Shown here: positions 9,423-19,597 of the stretch, one piece after another
Layout of the letters: each line of letters begins with the position of its first letter
How positions within the stretch are numbered: the stretch's first letter is position 1
Origin: Pelagomonas calceolata
Taxonomy: Eukaryota > Sar > Pelagophyceae > Pelagomonadales > Pelagomonadaceae
Length of the DNA: 64,000 nt
Reading direction: 5' to 3'
Assembly: GCA_918797485.1 (NCBI GenBank)
Contig: CAKKNE010000006.1
Location: forward strand, 372,001 to 436,000
Program-made: the position numbers and the translations under genes
Notes under the pieces: model-generated
The model's input: only the letters and a program-made list of their open reading frames with translations
What the model was told of the DNA's origin: nothing
Databases searched by the model: none

Positions 9423-11711
9423 ATGCCGATCGCACGCCAGCCGGCGAGCAATAGCATCGGGGCGCGGCCTACACCATTCATCAAGACCGCATCGGCAGCT
9501 ACCCAGCAAAGGATAAATGAAGTGCTGGGCGCCGAAGGAATAGAGCGCCGAAGAATGCTCCTCGTCTCGACCACGGGGCCGACGTCTTTTGTGGTTGCGG
9601 AACAAAACGCGCCAGACGGCGACGAGGCGAGCGAGCGGCCCGCGCGCGAGAAGCATAGGGTCAAAATAGGCCACCGCCACTCGTGCTCATGTGGACACCT
9701 GGGAGACGGCGAGCTCTGCCACCACGCCCTGTTCATTTTGTTGAAGGTGCTGCGCGTCCCCAAAGACAACCCGCTGGCCTTCCAGACTTCTTTGCTAGAG
9801 TCTGAGCTTGAAGCTGTCCTACGCTTCCGCGCGCTGGCGGACCAGCAAGCGCGGGACCAGGCGAAGCGCCACCGCATCTCCCAACTACGGGCCGAGCGAA
9901 GGCAGCAGCAGCCCGTCGTTCCAGTAGTGGAAGCGCCTGATGAGGCGTTATGCCCCGGACCTAGAGCACAAAACGCCCCGCAGCCGCCTCTGGATGGCGA
10001 GGACTGCCCCATCTGCATGGATTCGTTGACGGATGGTGCTCCACTCACCTATTGTCCGAAGACGTGCGGGAACTGGGTCCATGTCAGATGTTTGAAGGAG
10101 TATGCTGAACATACCGCACCAAGGGAAGCAAAGTGCCCTCTGTGTCGCGACGCCTGGGGCGGCGTGGAGCTGATCCAGGCGTGTAAAGCTAGACTACGGC
10201 GGGAGGCGGCGCAGCCTATGATAGGTGCGAAAGGGTCTGATACCCATAGATTGCGATGCGCGGGCTGCGGCGTCACACCCATCGTCGGCGAGCGATACCG
10301 GTGCGTGCGCTGTGTTCAAGGCGTCGATTTGTGTTCGGGGTGTTTTGGGAGAGGCAAGCACGGCCACCACGGCTTCGTCGCCAAGAGTCTGGTGGGCGAC
10401 GCGTGGGCGGCCGCGCCGCGCGTCAAAGCGCGACCGAACCAGTGGCGGCCCGTCGCGGGGCTAGCCGACGCTAATTTACCAGCGTCGGCGTTAGCTGCCT
10501 TACAGTATCGGGATCTGGGTCCCAACGACTACGCTCTGTTGCAGCAGCTCGATCAGCCGGCGGCGGTGCCGACCTTCCGGTCCCTGGGTTCTTATTTGAC
10601 CAAGGGCCTCGCGTCTTCATCAGACGGCGTTTGCGACGTCTGCGGCGCGGCGTGCGACGCCGTCCTCGCCTGCGGCCACGGCGTCCACCGCGCGTGCGTC
10701 TCGAACGCAATTGACGAGGGAAAGCCCGAGGACGTGCTCTGCCCCGTTTGTGGGGTATCGGCCTTCCCGGGGTTGCGCCGGAAGCCGCGGCGGCCGCGCC
10801 CCGAGGCGCCTCCTTCACAACCGCAAGCCGTGGCGGCCTTCGGTTCCGTCGTCGAGCGCTCGGCGTTCAACGTGCCGCGGTCGCCGCCGCCCGGGCCGCA
10901 AGGTCTGGAAGCGCTCGTCGTCGGCTCGACGATCGGCCCGGCGGCGTCTGTCGTCGGGCCTTCGGCGGGCTCGTTGTTCACCGGCTCGGTCGCGGCGACG
11001 TCGGTGGTCGAGCCGCTGGCGGCGCCGTCCCTGCTGGAGACGGGCTCGGTGTTCACGCTGTCGAACGCGGCGCCGATGAGCCCCAGCTCGCGCGCGGCCC
11101 TCGCCGTCGCGCAGCGGTCCCAGCGCGCGGCGCTCGAAAGGAGCGACCGCGCGGAACGGGCCCGCCAGCGCCGAGCAGCAGCGGCGTCGCGCGGCCCCAT
11201 CGAGTTGGCCGAGGCCGCGGAACGGAACGCGCGGGCCGACGCGGCGCTCGAGCGGCGCGACACGGCGCGCGAGGCGCGGCGGCGCGCGGCGGCGGATCGA
11301 CGCGCCGCCGCGGCGGACCGGCGCGCCGCGCGCGCGGGCAATGACGTGCCTTTGCTGGCCCAGGCGTCGGTCGCCCGCGACGCCGACGCGGCCCTCGAGC
11401 GGGCGACCGCGGCGCGCGAACAGCGGCGCCGCGCCGTCGCGGATCGCAGGGCCGCGGTGGCCGACCGCCGCGCGGCCCGGAGCGAACCAACCCTTGACGC
11501 GGTCGCAGCAATGCCGCCAATGTGGCTCGCGGACGCGGTGCGCTCGGCGTCGGCGCCCGAGGACGGCGTGCTGCAACGGCGGCGGCTCCTGAAGCAGCGC
11601 CAGCGCCTCCACGAAAAGAAGGCCGTGGCGGCACGCGAACGCCGGGAGCGCCTGGCGGGCCGCGTGCTGGTCCTGGCGCCGCCCCGTTTAGGCTTCGCGC
11701 ACGAGTGTTAA
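9423..11711 (+). CDS. ZSWIM2/MEX-like E3 ubiquitin ligase (SWIM-RING-ZZ-RING)
   Basis: Predicted RING-type E3 ubiquitin ligase of 762 residues. Four zinc modules occur in the order of animal ZSWIM2 (MEX): a SWIM finger near residues 80-105 (HSCSCGHLGDGELCHH), a RING near 196-243 (CPICMDSL, NWVHVRCLKEY, CPLCRDAWGG), a ZZ finger near 268-315 (LRCAGCGVTPIVGERYRC, DLCSGCFGRG, HHGF), and a second RING near 405-445 (CDVCGAACDAVLACGHGVH, CPVCG). The last 300 residues are low complexity: serine/proline/valine first, then Arg/Ala helices repeating units such as AREARRRAAADRRAAAADRR. The ATG at 9423 is the first in frame and lies just upstream of conserved sequence. No intron is needed. The architecture match is what I rely on; substrate is unknown. 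Confidence 0.85.
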   Translation: MPIARQPASNSIGARPTPFIKTASAATQQRINEVLGAEGIERRRMLLVSTTGPTSFVVAEQNAPDGDEASERPAREKHRVKIGHRHSCSCGHLGDGELCHHALFILLKVLRVPKDNPLAFQTSLLESELEAVLRFRALADQQARDQAKRHRISQLRAERRQQQPVVPVVEAPDEALCPGPRAQNAPQPPLDGEDCPICMDSLTDGAPLTYCPKTCGNWVHVRCLKEYAEHTAPREAKCPLCRDAWGGVELIQACKARLRREAAQPMIGAKGSDTHRLRCAGCGVTPIVGERYRCVRCVQGVDLCSGCFGRGKHGHHGFVAKSLVGDAWAAAPRVKARPNQWRPVAGLADANLPASALAALQYRDLGPNDYALLQQLDQPAAVPTFRSLGSYLTKGLASSSDGVCDVCGAACDAVLACGHGVHRACVSNAIDEGKPEDVLCPVCGVSAFPGLRRKPRRPRPEAPPSQPQAVAAFGSVVERSAFNVPRSPPPGPQGLEALVVGSTIGPAASVVGPSAGSLFTGSVAATSVVEPLAAPSLLETGSVFTLSNAAPMSPSSRAALAVAQRSQRAALERSDRAERARQRRAAAASRGPIELAEAAERNARADAALERRDTAREARRRAAADRRAAAADRRAARAGNDVPLLAQASVARDADAALERATAAREQRRRAVADRRAAVADRRAARSEPTLDAVAAMPPMWLADAVRSASAPEDGVLQRRRLLKQRQRLHEKKAVAARERRERLAGRVLVLAPPRLGFAHEC

Positions 11712-11865
11712 CCAGTGTTTGTTTTTTTCAAGTTTCAAGTTTGAACACTGGCACTACTAGTAACACAAAGAACTTTACCCGAGCGCATCCACAGCCGCTC
11801 GACGCGACAGACTCTCCTAGCAACGCAAACTGCATACGCCATCGACGCCGCGAGCCACGCAAAAG

Positions 11866-12171
11866 TCACCGCGCGTCCCAGCAGAAGGACGGGTAGTCGT
11901 GCTTCCGCCGCTTCGACCCCTTCTGCTTGGGCGGCAAAGGGCGCCAGTTCGCGCCCGGCCGGCCCTGCTCGTCGAGCTCGTCCGAGTAGTCGCCCCTCAA
12001 TAGAGCCGCCCGCAGCCAGGGCTTCGTCGCGAGCCAGTAGAGCGGCGCGGTTATAGCCGCCGCGAGTACAATGAAAAACTGGATGCCTACCAATAAATGG
12101 GTGTAGCGCTCGACGTCGGCCAAGGTTAAGCCGTGGTGGAACTTGTGGTAGAACCAGCGCTCGATGGCCAT
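11866..12171 (-). CDS. Small single-pass membrane protein, unknown
   Basis: A 101-residue frame with clear protein character: an amphipathic start (MAIERWFYHKFHHGLTLAD), one hydrophobic helix near residues 28-50 (LVGIQFFIVLAAAITAPLYW), an aromatic-basic continuation (LATKPWLRAALLRGDY) and a charged tail (PPKQKGSKRRKHDYPSFCW). This is typical of small organelle-membrane or respiratory-complex accessory subunits, but I do not recognise a family. It ends convergently about 150 bp from the ZSWIM2-like gene and diverges from the TauE/SafE gene. Confidence 0.65.
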   Translation of the reverse strand: MAIERWFYHKFHHGLTLADVERYTHLLVGIQFFIVLAAAITAPLYWLATKPWLRAALLRGDYSDELDEQGRPGANWRPLPPKQKGSKRRKHDYPSFCWDAR

Positions 12172-12693
12172 GGTTTGTTGTTGTTGCTTTTGTGCCGATG
12201 TGAGTGGCTGCCCCGGGAGTCCTTTTCGATGCGAGCAGGCTGCCTCCTGGCGTCGGACGACCGGAAGCGTTCTCCTGCTTGGTTCTCAGCCTCTCACACG
12301 GGGCGTTTTACGCTCGGCGCTGGCCAAGCAGCCCCACCGATTTGTTTTTTAGCCGGGTCGACGGCGCGGTCGCAGCCAAACTTTGTGAGGTTTATGAAGG
12401 AAGCCTAGAGAGGGGTCCTGGCTGATTTTACGCCGCATCCGGCCGGGCCCACTACATGTCTTTGAGGCCACAGCACATCGCATTTAGGCTGGGATCACGC
12501 ACTTGCGAAACTCTGGTAACGTTAGGCATCGTGAGTTATCGTCGTTAAGGCACAGCTGCACAAGCGACAAGTCTCCGGCACCGCTTCCCTGCTTTGCACA
12601 AAGTTGCAGCCTGTCACGTGTAGCCTGCATCACAGAGACGCACGCGCAATCCGCAACTCAAGCTAAAAGCCCACCGCACGAAAAGCAAACAAG
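12172..12693. promoter_or_regulatory. Divergent promoter region upstream of the TauE/SafE gene
   Basis: About 520 bp between two start codons, less GC-rich than its surroundings. Short open frames on the plus strand look spurious. No repeated motif recognised. Confidence 0.4.
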
Positions 12694-13542
12694 ATGCTCG
12701 ACGGCATCTTCCCCTGGTCCGCGCCCGTGGCCGGCCTACCGGTCGTTTTATCGGTAGCCGTAGCGCGGCAGTACTTGAGTGGCTTCCTCATTGGGTGCGG
12801 CGTCGGCGGCGTGGTAGGAGCGTCCACTTTGGGAGTGGCTATGTTTTCGCTGAGCGCGCCGACGGGCGAGCTGAAAAACTTCACGGCCGTCGTACCTGTG
12901 GTCAATTGCTGCGCGAACGTCGGTACGGTACTCCAGTACTCGAAGCATGCGAACAGAAGTATTTGCATGAAGATGTGGCCGTTCATCGTGTTGGGCATCT
13001 GCGTCGGTACCTGGTTACTCCCTCGCATCGACGAGGCGTCTCTTAGGAAATTTACTTCTGTGGTCTACGCGCTAGTCCTCGCGCAGTCCGTGAGCGAGTA
13101 CTTCCTGCAGAAGCAACGGGCCAAAAGCGCCCAGAAGGAGGACGACGCTCTGAAGGACCAGAAGAAAGCTTCCGAACAGTTCTACGGGAGATTGGAGGTT
13201 GCGGCGGCCATTTCGATACTTTGTGGGTTGCTCACGGTGCTGACGAACAACAGTGGTCCGATTTTCAACATATATCTGTTGAACTGTGGTTTGTCCATGA
13301 ACCAGTTCGTCGCGACGAGAGCGGTCCTGATGGCGGGCAAGAACGTCGCGAAGGTCGGCGCAAGGCTCGTGGCCGGCTCGATCTCCGTCCCAGTGATCAT
13401 CCACGGCCTCCAGATCGGCGTCATGTGCCTGGTCGGCATCCAGTGCGCCAAGCCCATCAAGGACCGGACGAGTCCGCAGCTGTACAAGTTCTTCACGTGG
13501 GGGGTCCTGCTCTACACGGCGGTGAAGATGTGGTTCGCGTAG
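12694..13542 (+). CDS. TauE/SafE-family membrane transporter
   Basis: A 282-residue polytopic membrane protein. The pattern is two homologous halves of about four helices separated by a charged loop (QKQRAKSAQKEDDALKDQKK, near residues 140-160). The first half has YLSGFLIGCGVGGVVGAST and MWPFIVLGICVGTWLLPRID; the second has AAAISILCGLLTVLTNNSGP, the helix-breaking NNSGPIFNIYLL loop, FVATRAVLMAGKNVAKV, and a final GVLLYTAVKMW helix. This matches the sulfite/organic anion exporter family TauE/SafE, probably exporting a sulfur-containing anion, though substrate and membrane are inferred. The ATG at 12694 is the first in frame. Confidence 0.8.
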   Translation: MLDGIFPWSAPVAGLPVVLSVAVARQYLSGFLIGCGVGGVVGASTLGVAMFSLSAPTGELKNFTAVVPVVNCCANVGTVLQYSKHANRSICMKMWPFIVLGICVGTWLLPRIDEASLRKFTSVVYALVLAQSVSEYFLQKQRAKSAQKEDDALKDQKKASEQFYGRLEVAAAISILCGLLTVLTNNSGPIFNIYLLNCGLSMNQFVATRAVLMAGKNVAKVGARLVAGSISVPVIIHGLQIGVMCLVGIQCAKPIKDRTSPQLYKFFTWGVLLYTAVKMWFA

Positions 13543-13698
13543 GGGTTGTAAGTATAAGTCGAGTCGAGTTTCATCTCTCCCGTCCGCGTCGATGGCGTGC
13601 GGGTGGCGCAGAATTCAGATCTTGGACGCCGCGCGGCGCCGCGCCGGGCGTATTACACAAATAAACTTATATAGCCGCGGACCGTCGGGCCCGCGGGA

Positions 13699-15039
13699 CT
13701 ACACGACGGAGAAGCGCCGCCGCGCCCGGCGAAACACGTGCGCGATGGAGTCGTGCTCGACGCTCACGACGCGGCTCGCCGCGCGCCGCGCGCTCGCCCG
13801 CCGCATCCGCGAGCGCACGACCTGCACGGCCCGGAAGCCGCACTGCGCCAACCTCAGCCAGCGGACGCAGCGCAACGCGACCAACAGACGAATCAGCCGC
13901 AGGATCCGCGCGATGAGCGTCGGCAGGTCGGGCAGCCAACTGGCCAAATAAGCGTCCACAACGCCGCCGATGCGTGGGGCCGCCTCGCGGAGCCGTCTCT
14001 TCAGGTCGAATGCCTTCAAAATCCGTCGCGCGATCTGGAGGGGTCCCGGCGGTGGGGGCTTGCACTGCGCCCACCTGTGTGGAAATCAACCAGTGTGTCG
14101 GACGAACGCGCCGTAAAATGTTGATTTCCACACAGGCGCCCACCACGTGTCGTAGGAGCCGACGGCGCACCTCCTCGGTGCCGGCACCGCCGCCAGCGCG
14201 CTCGGGCCCAGCGCGCCCAGGACGTCCGGCAGGAGCCAGCCCGCGGCGTAGTGCCTCATAATGCGGCCGCGTCGTAAGATCAAAGTACCTCCTTTATCCA
14301 CATAACCCGTGTGCAGGTTCAGCGCCGCGTCAGCGACGAAGAAGGCCGACCCCATCACATTAACGTTCGGGTTGAGCACCATCGCGACGGCGACGAGCGC
14401 AGCACAAAAATCCCAGAGGCGCCGCGGGCCCGAGTTCGGATGAATCACGCCCGCGTCGCGGCTCGTCTGGCGCATGAACGTGACCCGTTCTCGTAGCGGG
14501 AGGGCCCGCGACGCGCGCTCCGCGCCATCCGCGAGCGCGTCGAGCGACCGCCGCGAGGTGCGTCGTCGTAATGGCGGCTCGGAGAGGGGCGCGTGCGTCG
14601 GCGGCGACTTGATTGTCGGTGTGGCGGGCAGGGACCGCGGTGAGACCGGCGGTACCGTCGCTGCTGATGGTGACGTCGGCGGCGATGCGGGATTCGCGTC
14701 GAACGTCTTCTCGGCGGACCCGAGGGCCTTGCGGCGGCGGCGTTTCCGCCGCGCTCGCACCGTTACATTGGGTGAGGGCGTGCAGACGTCGTCGTCGGCG
14801 TCCAGCAGGGACTGGTGCGGTCGCAGTGGTGACTGGCGCTGCCGCGGCGGCGTCCTTGCGACGGCGGTCGGCGCTGCCGCGGCGCATGCCTGCTTCTTGG
14901 CCTCCCCGATCTCAGCGCAGTTCTCCGCGCGCGACGGGCCCAGGGGCGCGCGCGGCGCAGGAGCCGGCTGTGGCAGCTCTTCGCAACTGGCGCGCATCTT
15001 CACCACCCCAGCGGTTTGGCTTAAACACAGCCCGGGCAA
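13699..15039 (-). CDS. Voltage-sensor-like channel relative lacking a pore, one introner intron
   Basis: Exon 1 is 14144-15039 and exon 2 is 13699-14074 on the minus strand; splicing at GT of the duplicated GTGGGCGC and the element's CACACAG joins them in phase (TW + WAQCKPP) and gives about 423 residues. The N-terminal half is disordered and basic. From about residue 205 the sequence resembles S1-S4 of EAG/CNG-type channels: RRLWDFCAALVAVAMVL, then AFFVADAALNLHTGYVDKGG, LILRRGRIMRHYAAGWLLPD, and in exon 2 an S4-like arginine ladder, IARILRLIRLLVALRCVRWL. The protein stops about 50 residues later with a basic tail, so no S5, pore loop, S6 or nucleotide-binding domain is present. It could be a voltage-sensor-domain protein or a truncated channel; another downstream exon was not found before the TauE/SafE gene. 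Confidence 0.65.
14075..14135 (-). mobile_element. Minimal 61-bp introner with perfect 8-bp duplication
   Basis: The cleanest copy. Ends are exact 16-bp inverted repeats, CTGTGTGGAAATCAAC and GTTGATTTCCACACAG on the gene strand, with only 29 bp between them. Flanks at 14067-14074 and 14136-14143 are both GCGCCCAC on the plus strand (GTGGGCGC in the gene direction). Removing 14075-14143 restores the reading frame of the channel-like gene exactly. Confidence 0.92.
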
Positions 15040-15056
15040 AAGTTAACTGCGAAAAC

Positions 15057-15078
15057 CTAGCGTATCAACACTACTAGC
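15057..15078 (-). promoter_or_regulatory. Weak copy of the GCTAG promoter motif
   Basis: Reverse strand reads GCTAGTAGTGTTGATACGCTAGG split as GCTAGTAGTGTTG and ATACGCTAGG. It shares the GCTAGT start and CGCTAG end with the better copies. It lies just upstream of the channel-like gene and 160 bp from the divergent luciferase-like ATG. Confidence 0.3.
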
Positions 15079-15238
15079 TCCGTGCTCGACGGCTTCCGCC
15101 GCCACAGGGCGCCTCTGGGCAGCCCACCACACGAGGTTATGCCTTAATAGTGGTATTACTAAGGCCCTGTCGCGAAGGATTTGCAAGAAACGCTGCCCGA
15201 ACACCAGAAGTACCATTCAGCACCGCGAGGCCGACGCG

Positions 15239-16099
15239 ATGGCCGAGCGCACGTCGCCCGCGACCCTCCGGTCGCAGCCGGACTACGAGGCGTCTCCCAC
15301 ATATCTGACGTCGGCGCTCCCGCCCCGCGAGGGCCAACGACCGCGGACGGAGTCGTGCCTGCCCCACGCGCAAATGGAAGCCGAGAGCCCGGACGCAATT
15401 TTCGAGGCGCTCACCGCGGCAGCTTCCGCGAGCCTGGGCGATGGCGTGGTGGAGGGCCCTACGACGGTGTCGGTGCCATCCACGTGGCCAGCGTACCACC
15501 TTTGCAGGCCGTGCGGCGACGCCATGCCGCGCGAGGCGTGCATGACGCCGGGCGGCCCGGCCTGTGGTCTTGAGCTGTGTGGAAATCAACCAGTGCGTCG
15601 GGTGCACCGACAATTCTTCACTAAGTCATTTCCCGGCGATGATGCTGCCGTGCTGGCTCCATGGAGCGGCGAGGAACCGGCATCGCCACGCCATCGAGCA
15701 GGCGTCGCGTCGATGGCGTGGGGGACGACGCGACGATTCAGCACGAACGCGCCGTGAAATTTTGATTTCCACATAGGTCTAGAGTTTGCCCACGTGCACG
15801 CCCGATATATCCCGGGCGACCATCCGACCGCGGTCCAGGCCAAAGCCCGAGGTCTGCCATGGCAGGCGTACCAGGGCGGCGGTCAGGGCTCGATGCACCT
15901 GTGCCTCACCCTGCGAGACGCGGCGGCCGTCCTGGACGCGGGCTGGGGCGAGCTGCACCTGCTCGCCGGAAGGACCATGGGGCCGGGCGCAAAGGTGCCG
16001 CGCGGACTCGTACTCGTCTATGCGCCGCGCACGGCCGAGGAGGTCTCGACGGTGGTGCGGATCCTGGGGGCGTCGCATGCGTTTGCCCGATCGGCGTGA
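15239..16099 (+). CDS. Luciferase-domain-like (DUF5519-type) small protein, one introner intron
   Basis: Exon 1 is 15239-15566 and exon 2 is 15777-16099. Splicing at the GT of GTCTTGAG and the element's CACATAG joins TGT G + GT CTA to give ACGLEFAHVHARYIPGDHP, 216 residues in all. The N-terminal half is unremarkable, with CRPCGD and MPREACMTPGGPACG. The second half reads EFAHVH, GSMHLCLTLRDAAAVLDAGW, GELHLLAGR, VPRGLVLVYAPRTAEEVST and VVRILGASHAF, which resembles the small domain called luciferase (PF17648/DUF5519) in fungi and bacteria; despite the name, light emission is not implied. Function is unknown. A C-terminal continuation past the stop at 16099 was not found. Confidence 0.65.
15575..15776 (+). 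mobile_element. 202-bp introner in the luciferase-like gene
   Basis: Starts CTGTGTGGAAATCAACCAG and ends TTTTGATTTCCACATAG. Flanks are GTCTTGAG (15567-15574) and GTCTAGAG (15777-15784), 7 of 8 identical and starting with GT. Internal GCGTCGATGGCGTGG and the ACGAACGCGCCGTGAAAT end are shared with other copies. The CCAGTG end is 5', so this copy is spliced in the orientation opposite to the RPS2 and channel copies. Confidence 0.85.
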
Positions 16100-16119
16100 A
16101 TGTGTAAAGATGAAAATTG

Positions 16120-19100
16120 TTATCCAACTAACTGGATTGGCCCCTCAAACGTACTGGAGCTCTGCGTAAGATAAATCTCGTCCTTCACGGCCGGCGCCGG
16201 CGCCGGCGCCGGCACGGCGGCGTAGAGCGCCGGCGCCGGCGCCTCGACGAGCGGCGCGGGCACCGGCGCCTCGGCCACGTGGATGCGGTCCACCGAGAGC
16301 GTCGAGCCAGGCGGCGGCGCCGCCGCGTCGACGTAGGCCACGGCCTCGCGCACGGGCGTCAACGTCGCGCTCGGCGAGCGCAGCGTCGTCTCTTCGAGTA
16401 GCTCGGTGATGTGGTCCAAGCGCTGTCTCATGGATTGTTGGCTGCGACTGAGCCGTATCTTCAGCGACGATTCGCGGCGTAGCAGCTCCTTCACGTCGGC
16501 GCGGAGCTCTATGTGGAACTCTCGTAGTTCCGCGGCGAACTCCTTGTCTGGGATATGCGCACCGACGGTCTCGACCGCCGCCGCATCCTTGGACAGCGCC
16601 TCGACGGCCGTCGCTTTGGACTCGCCGGTCGTCTGCACCTGTGTGGAAATCAAATTTACGGCGCATTCGTCCTGAATCGCCGCGTCGACCTCCACGCCAT
16701 CGACGCGACGCCTGCTCGATAGCGTGGTGGTGTCGATTCCTCACCGCTCGACGGAGCCAGCGCGGCCACGTCGTCGCCGAGAAATGACACACTGGTTGAT
16801 ATCCACACAGGTCTGCACTCTCTCGGCCACAAGCCGCTCAATGGCTTGCTCGATCCGGTAAGTTCGCTCGAGGTAAACATTGTCAGTCGCTAGGCGCGAC
16901 GCGTCGCGAAACATCTCGAGCTGAAGCTTGATGTCGCGGTCCAGCTCAGACAACGAATCGACGTGCGACCTAATCGTCCACATGCGCTTGAACCATCCCC
17001 GCTCGCCGAAGGCCCGCACGGCGGCGTGGAATTGACGCAGTAGCTCCAGCAGTTGCCGCATCCGCGCCTCCACGATCTCCTTGCCTTCTACCAGCGACTC
17101 CGCGTTCTTATTCATCAGCGTCACCAGCTCGAGCACCTCCACGACGCGCCGCGCCGCGGTGACGACGTCGTCCGCCTTGTCCGCAAATTCGCTGGCGGAG
17201 CCGAAGAACTCGTTCGCGACCTCGGCGATGTCTCCCACAAACGGCACGAGAGAGCCCGCCGTGAGCAATGTGTTCACCAGAGACATGCCCGACGCCACGA
17301 CCTGGGCGACGTCTTGGTGCTGCTCCAACGCTGCCTCGTTCGCCATCTCCGTCGCTGTGAGCGCCGCGGCGGCACCGGCCTCCGCGGGCGCGACCTTCGT
17401 GCCCTTGTCCTTCCGCGGGGACGCCCGCACGAAGCCGATGCACGCGCTGACGCCCGCGAAGGCGAACACGATGACGACGACGACGATGATAATGATGGTA
17501 ACATTGCTGTCCTCACCGCCGCCGCCGCCGCCGCCTGAGCCCCCGGGACTTGTTGTTGGAGCTGAGGTCGGCTCCGGCGTCCTTGCAACTTCCATGCACA
17601 CGGCTTCGACGGTCATTCCGGCAAAAACGACCTGATTACCCGTTTCTGCGGCTTCCTTATGCATGGCCCTTTCAATCTCGCCGGCCCCCACTGGAATAAA
17701 TGACACGGCGTTCGCTGCGTGCTCCACCGATTCGTAGCGAATCCAGTAGGGGACGTATACGACGTCACCACTCTGAAGACGTCTTTGCCCCGTACCGTTA
17801 CGGCATACGTCATCACTCTGGAGACGTCTTCGGCCAGATGAAAACGTCACGGTGACCCGGTCGGGGTGGACGCCGTAGACGCTGGCGATTGCCGCCACGA
17901 AGACGTCCGCGAGCGCCTCCGCGTCCGCCAGCGAGATGCCCGCGCACGTCAGCGAGCCCTCGAGGAGGCCGTCGGCGGCCGCGGTTAGCGCGCCCGGCGT
18001 CGGTGGGCGCGTACTGGGCGCGGGCGTCGGCCACAAAGTAGGTAGAGGTGTCGGTTGGGGTGATGGGCGCGTGCTGGGCGCAGGCGTCGGCCGGAAAGTA
18101 GGCATAGGTGTCGGAACCGGAGTCGGGCGGAAAGTAGGGCGAGGCGTCGGGCCGGGCGTAGGACTTGGCGTCGGGCGTGCAGTCGGCGCGCAGCCGCCCG
18201 CCACTTGCGTGACGCCGCACGACGTCGACGCGCACGGAGAGTCAACGAACGCGTTGTTCAGGTTCACGCCGTCGTCCACGCACCAGCCGAGGTCCTGGTT
18301 AAAGGCGAAGGCCTCGGCGAACATGAGCTCCATGCTCGTGACGCTGTGGACCGCCCATCCACTGATGTCCTGGTCGAAGGCGTCGGCTTGGTAGAACACC
18401 CCGTACATATCAGTGACGCCGTCAACCGCCCAAAAACCGATGTCCTGGTTAAAGACCGAGGCGCGGGCGAACATAATGCGCATGCTCGTGACGCCTGAGG
18501 TGTCCCAATCACCGAGGTCCTGGTCGAAGGCCGAGGCGGAAAAGAACATCCCGTGCATGCTTGTCACGCTGTGGACCGCCCAATTACCGACGTCTTGGTT
18601 AAAGGCCGAGGCTTCGTAGAACATGGACCTCGTGCTCATGACGTTGTCGACCGCCCAATCACTGAGGTCCTGGTCGAAGGCTGAGGCGCGGGCGAACATG
18701 CACCTCATGCTCGTTATGCTGTCGACTGCCCAACCGCCGATCGGCCGGTTGAACGCCGAGGCGCCTTGAAACATGTTTTGCATGGTTGTGACGCCGGATG
18801 TATCCCACGCGCCGATGTCGTCGTTAAAGGACGCCGCGGCCGTGTTGTAGTACGAGCACTCAGCACCATCGCTGCAAAACAACTCCGACATGTCCGTCAC
18901 CCCGCCAGTCGCCCACGTCGAGATGTGGCCGTATGTCGTCTCTGCGGATGCGCTGTCCGAGAGCCACGCAGCGACGGCTGTTCTAATGTTGCTGTCGGTC
19001 ATGACGTACCCGAGCTTGCGCCGCGTCATGGACGCGTTTGCAGTTCCGAAGGGCCGGGCCGCCGCCGCGAGCTGCGGAAAGGCCAGCAGCACGCCGAGGA

Positions 19101-19302
19101 CCCGCGCGCGCCCCGCGGAGCTGCCGCGCGTCGGCAGCGCCGAGCCGGACAAAAAGGCGCCGACGCCCGTGACCGCAGCAGCAGCACTCTGCGGCGACGA
19201 CCACCAGCCGACGTCCGCGCCGGCGCGGCGCGTCGCCGCCATCGCCGCCAGGACCGCGAGGGAGGCAGCCCAGCCAGCTGTGCAGGGGCAGCGCCGCCTC
19301 AT
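16120..19302 (-). CDS. DUF285/BspA-repeat surface protein with one membrane helix, one introner intron
   Basis: Exon 1 is 16819-19302 and exon 2 is 16120-16638 on the minus strand, joined in phase 0 (GAG AGA + GTG CAG) to give 1000 residues. The ATG at 19302 opens a signal peptide ([20 protein letters not shown]). Then come about nine DUF285/BspA-type repeats of the form [19 protein letters not shown] with MFxxASAFNQDL; a Thr/Pro linker built from PTPxPTP; a folded segment with [20 protein letters not shown]; a glycine run; one membrane helix ([20 protein letters not shown]); and a long helical cytosolic part with coiled-coil character. The tail after the intron is Ala/Pro rich ([17 protein letters not shown]) and shares DNA similarity with the gene at 22718. 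The topology suggests a surface adhesin or receptor; ligand is unknown. Confidence 0.8.
16639..16810 (-). mobile_element. 172-bp introner in the DUF285 gene, perfect 8-bp duplication
   Basis: Ends on the gene strand are CTGTGTGGATATCAACCAG and AAATTTGATTTCCACACAG. Flanks GTCTGCAC at 16631-16638 and 16811-16818 are identical (GTGCAGAC in gene direction, beginning with GT). Excision of 16639-16818 is frame-perfect. It contains CCACGCCATCGACGCGACG on the plus strand. The CCAGTG end lies 5', as in the luciferase-like copy. Confidence 0.9.
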
Positions 19303-19597
19303 CGTTCTCGTGCGCGGGGTGCAAGATCCAAACGCCGCAGACACTCTCGCGCCGCGTTGCTGCGCCAGCTGCAATGCCAGACTCGCCGGTCAGGAGCACC
19401 AGTGGGGGCGCTCCGGCATGACGTCTTGCCATGGTGCGGGCTTGCCGTGCGCGCGCCGGGCCAGCTCGGAGTTTGTCTGGAGACGGCAGGGACGCTGAAG
19501 GATAGCCTTCCACGGGACTCGGCTCGTAGAACGCAGCACGAGACAACGCGGGACAAGCAACTAGATATAAACGAAACTTTAGATTCGATAACCCGAC

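Noticed and set aside
13223-13664. 147-codon plus-strand frame overlapping the TauE/SafE gene.
   Set aside because: It lies in another frame of a clear transporter gene and is Arg/His/Pro rich.
14086-16695. Frames that continue coding exons with VWKST-, CVDINQ- or LISTQ-like residues, or start with them.
   Set aside because: Those residues are translations of the introner ends. The exon boundaries at the 8-bp duplications explain them.
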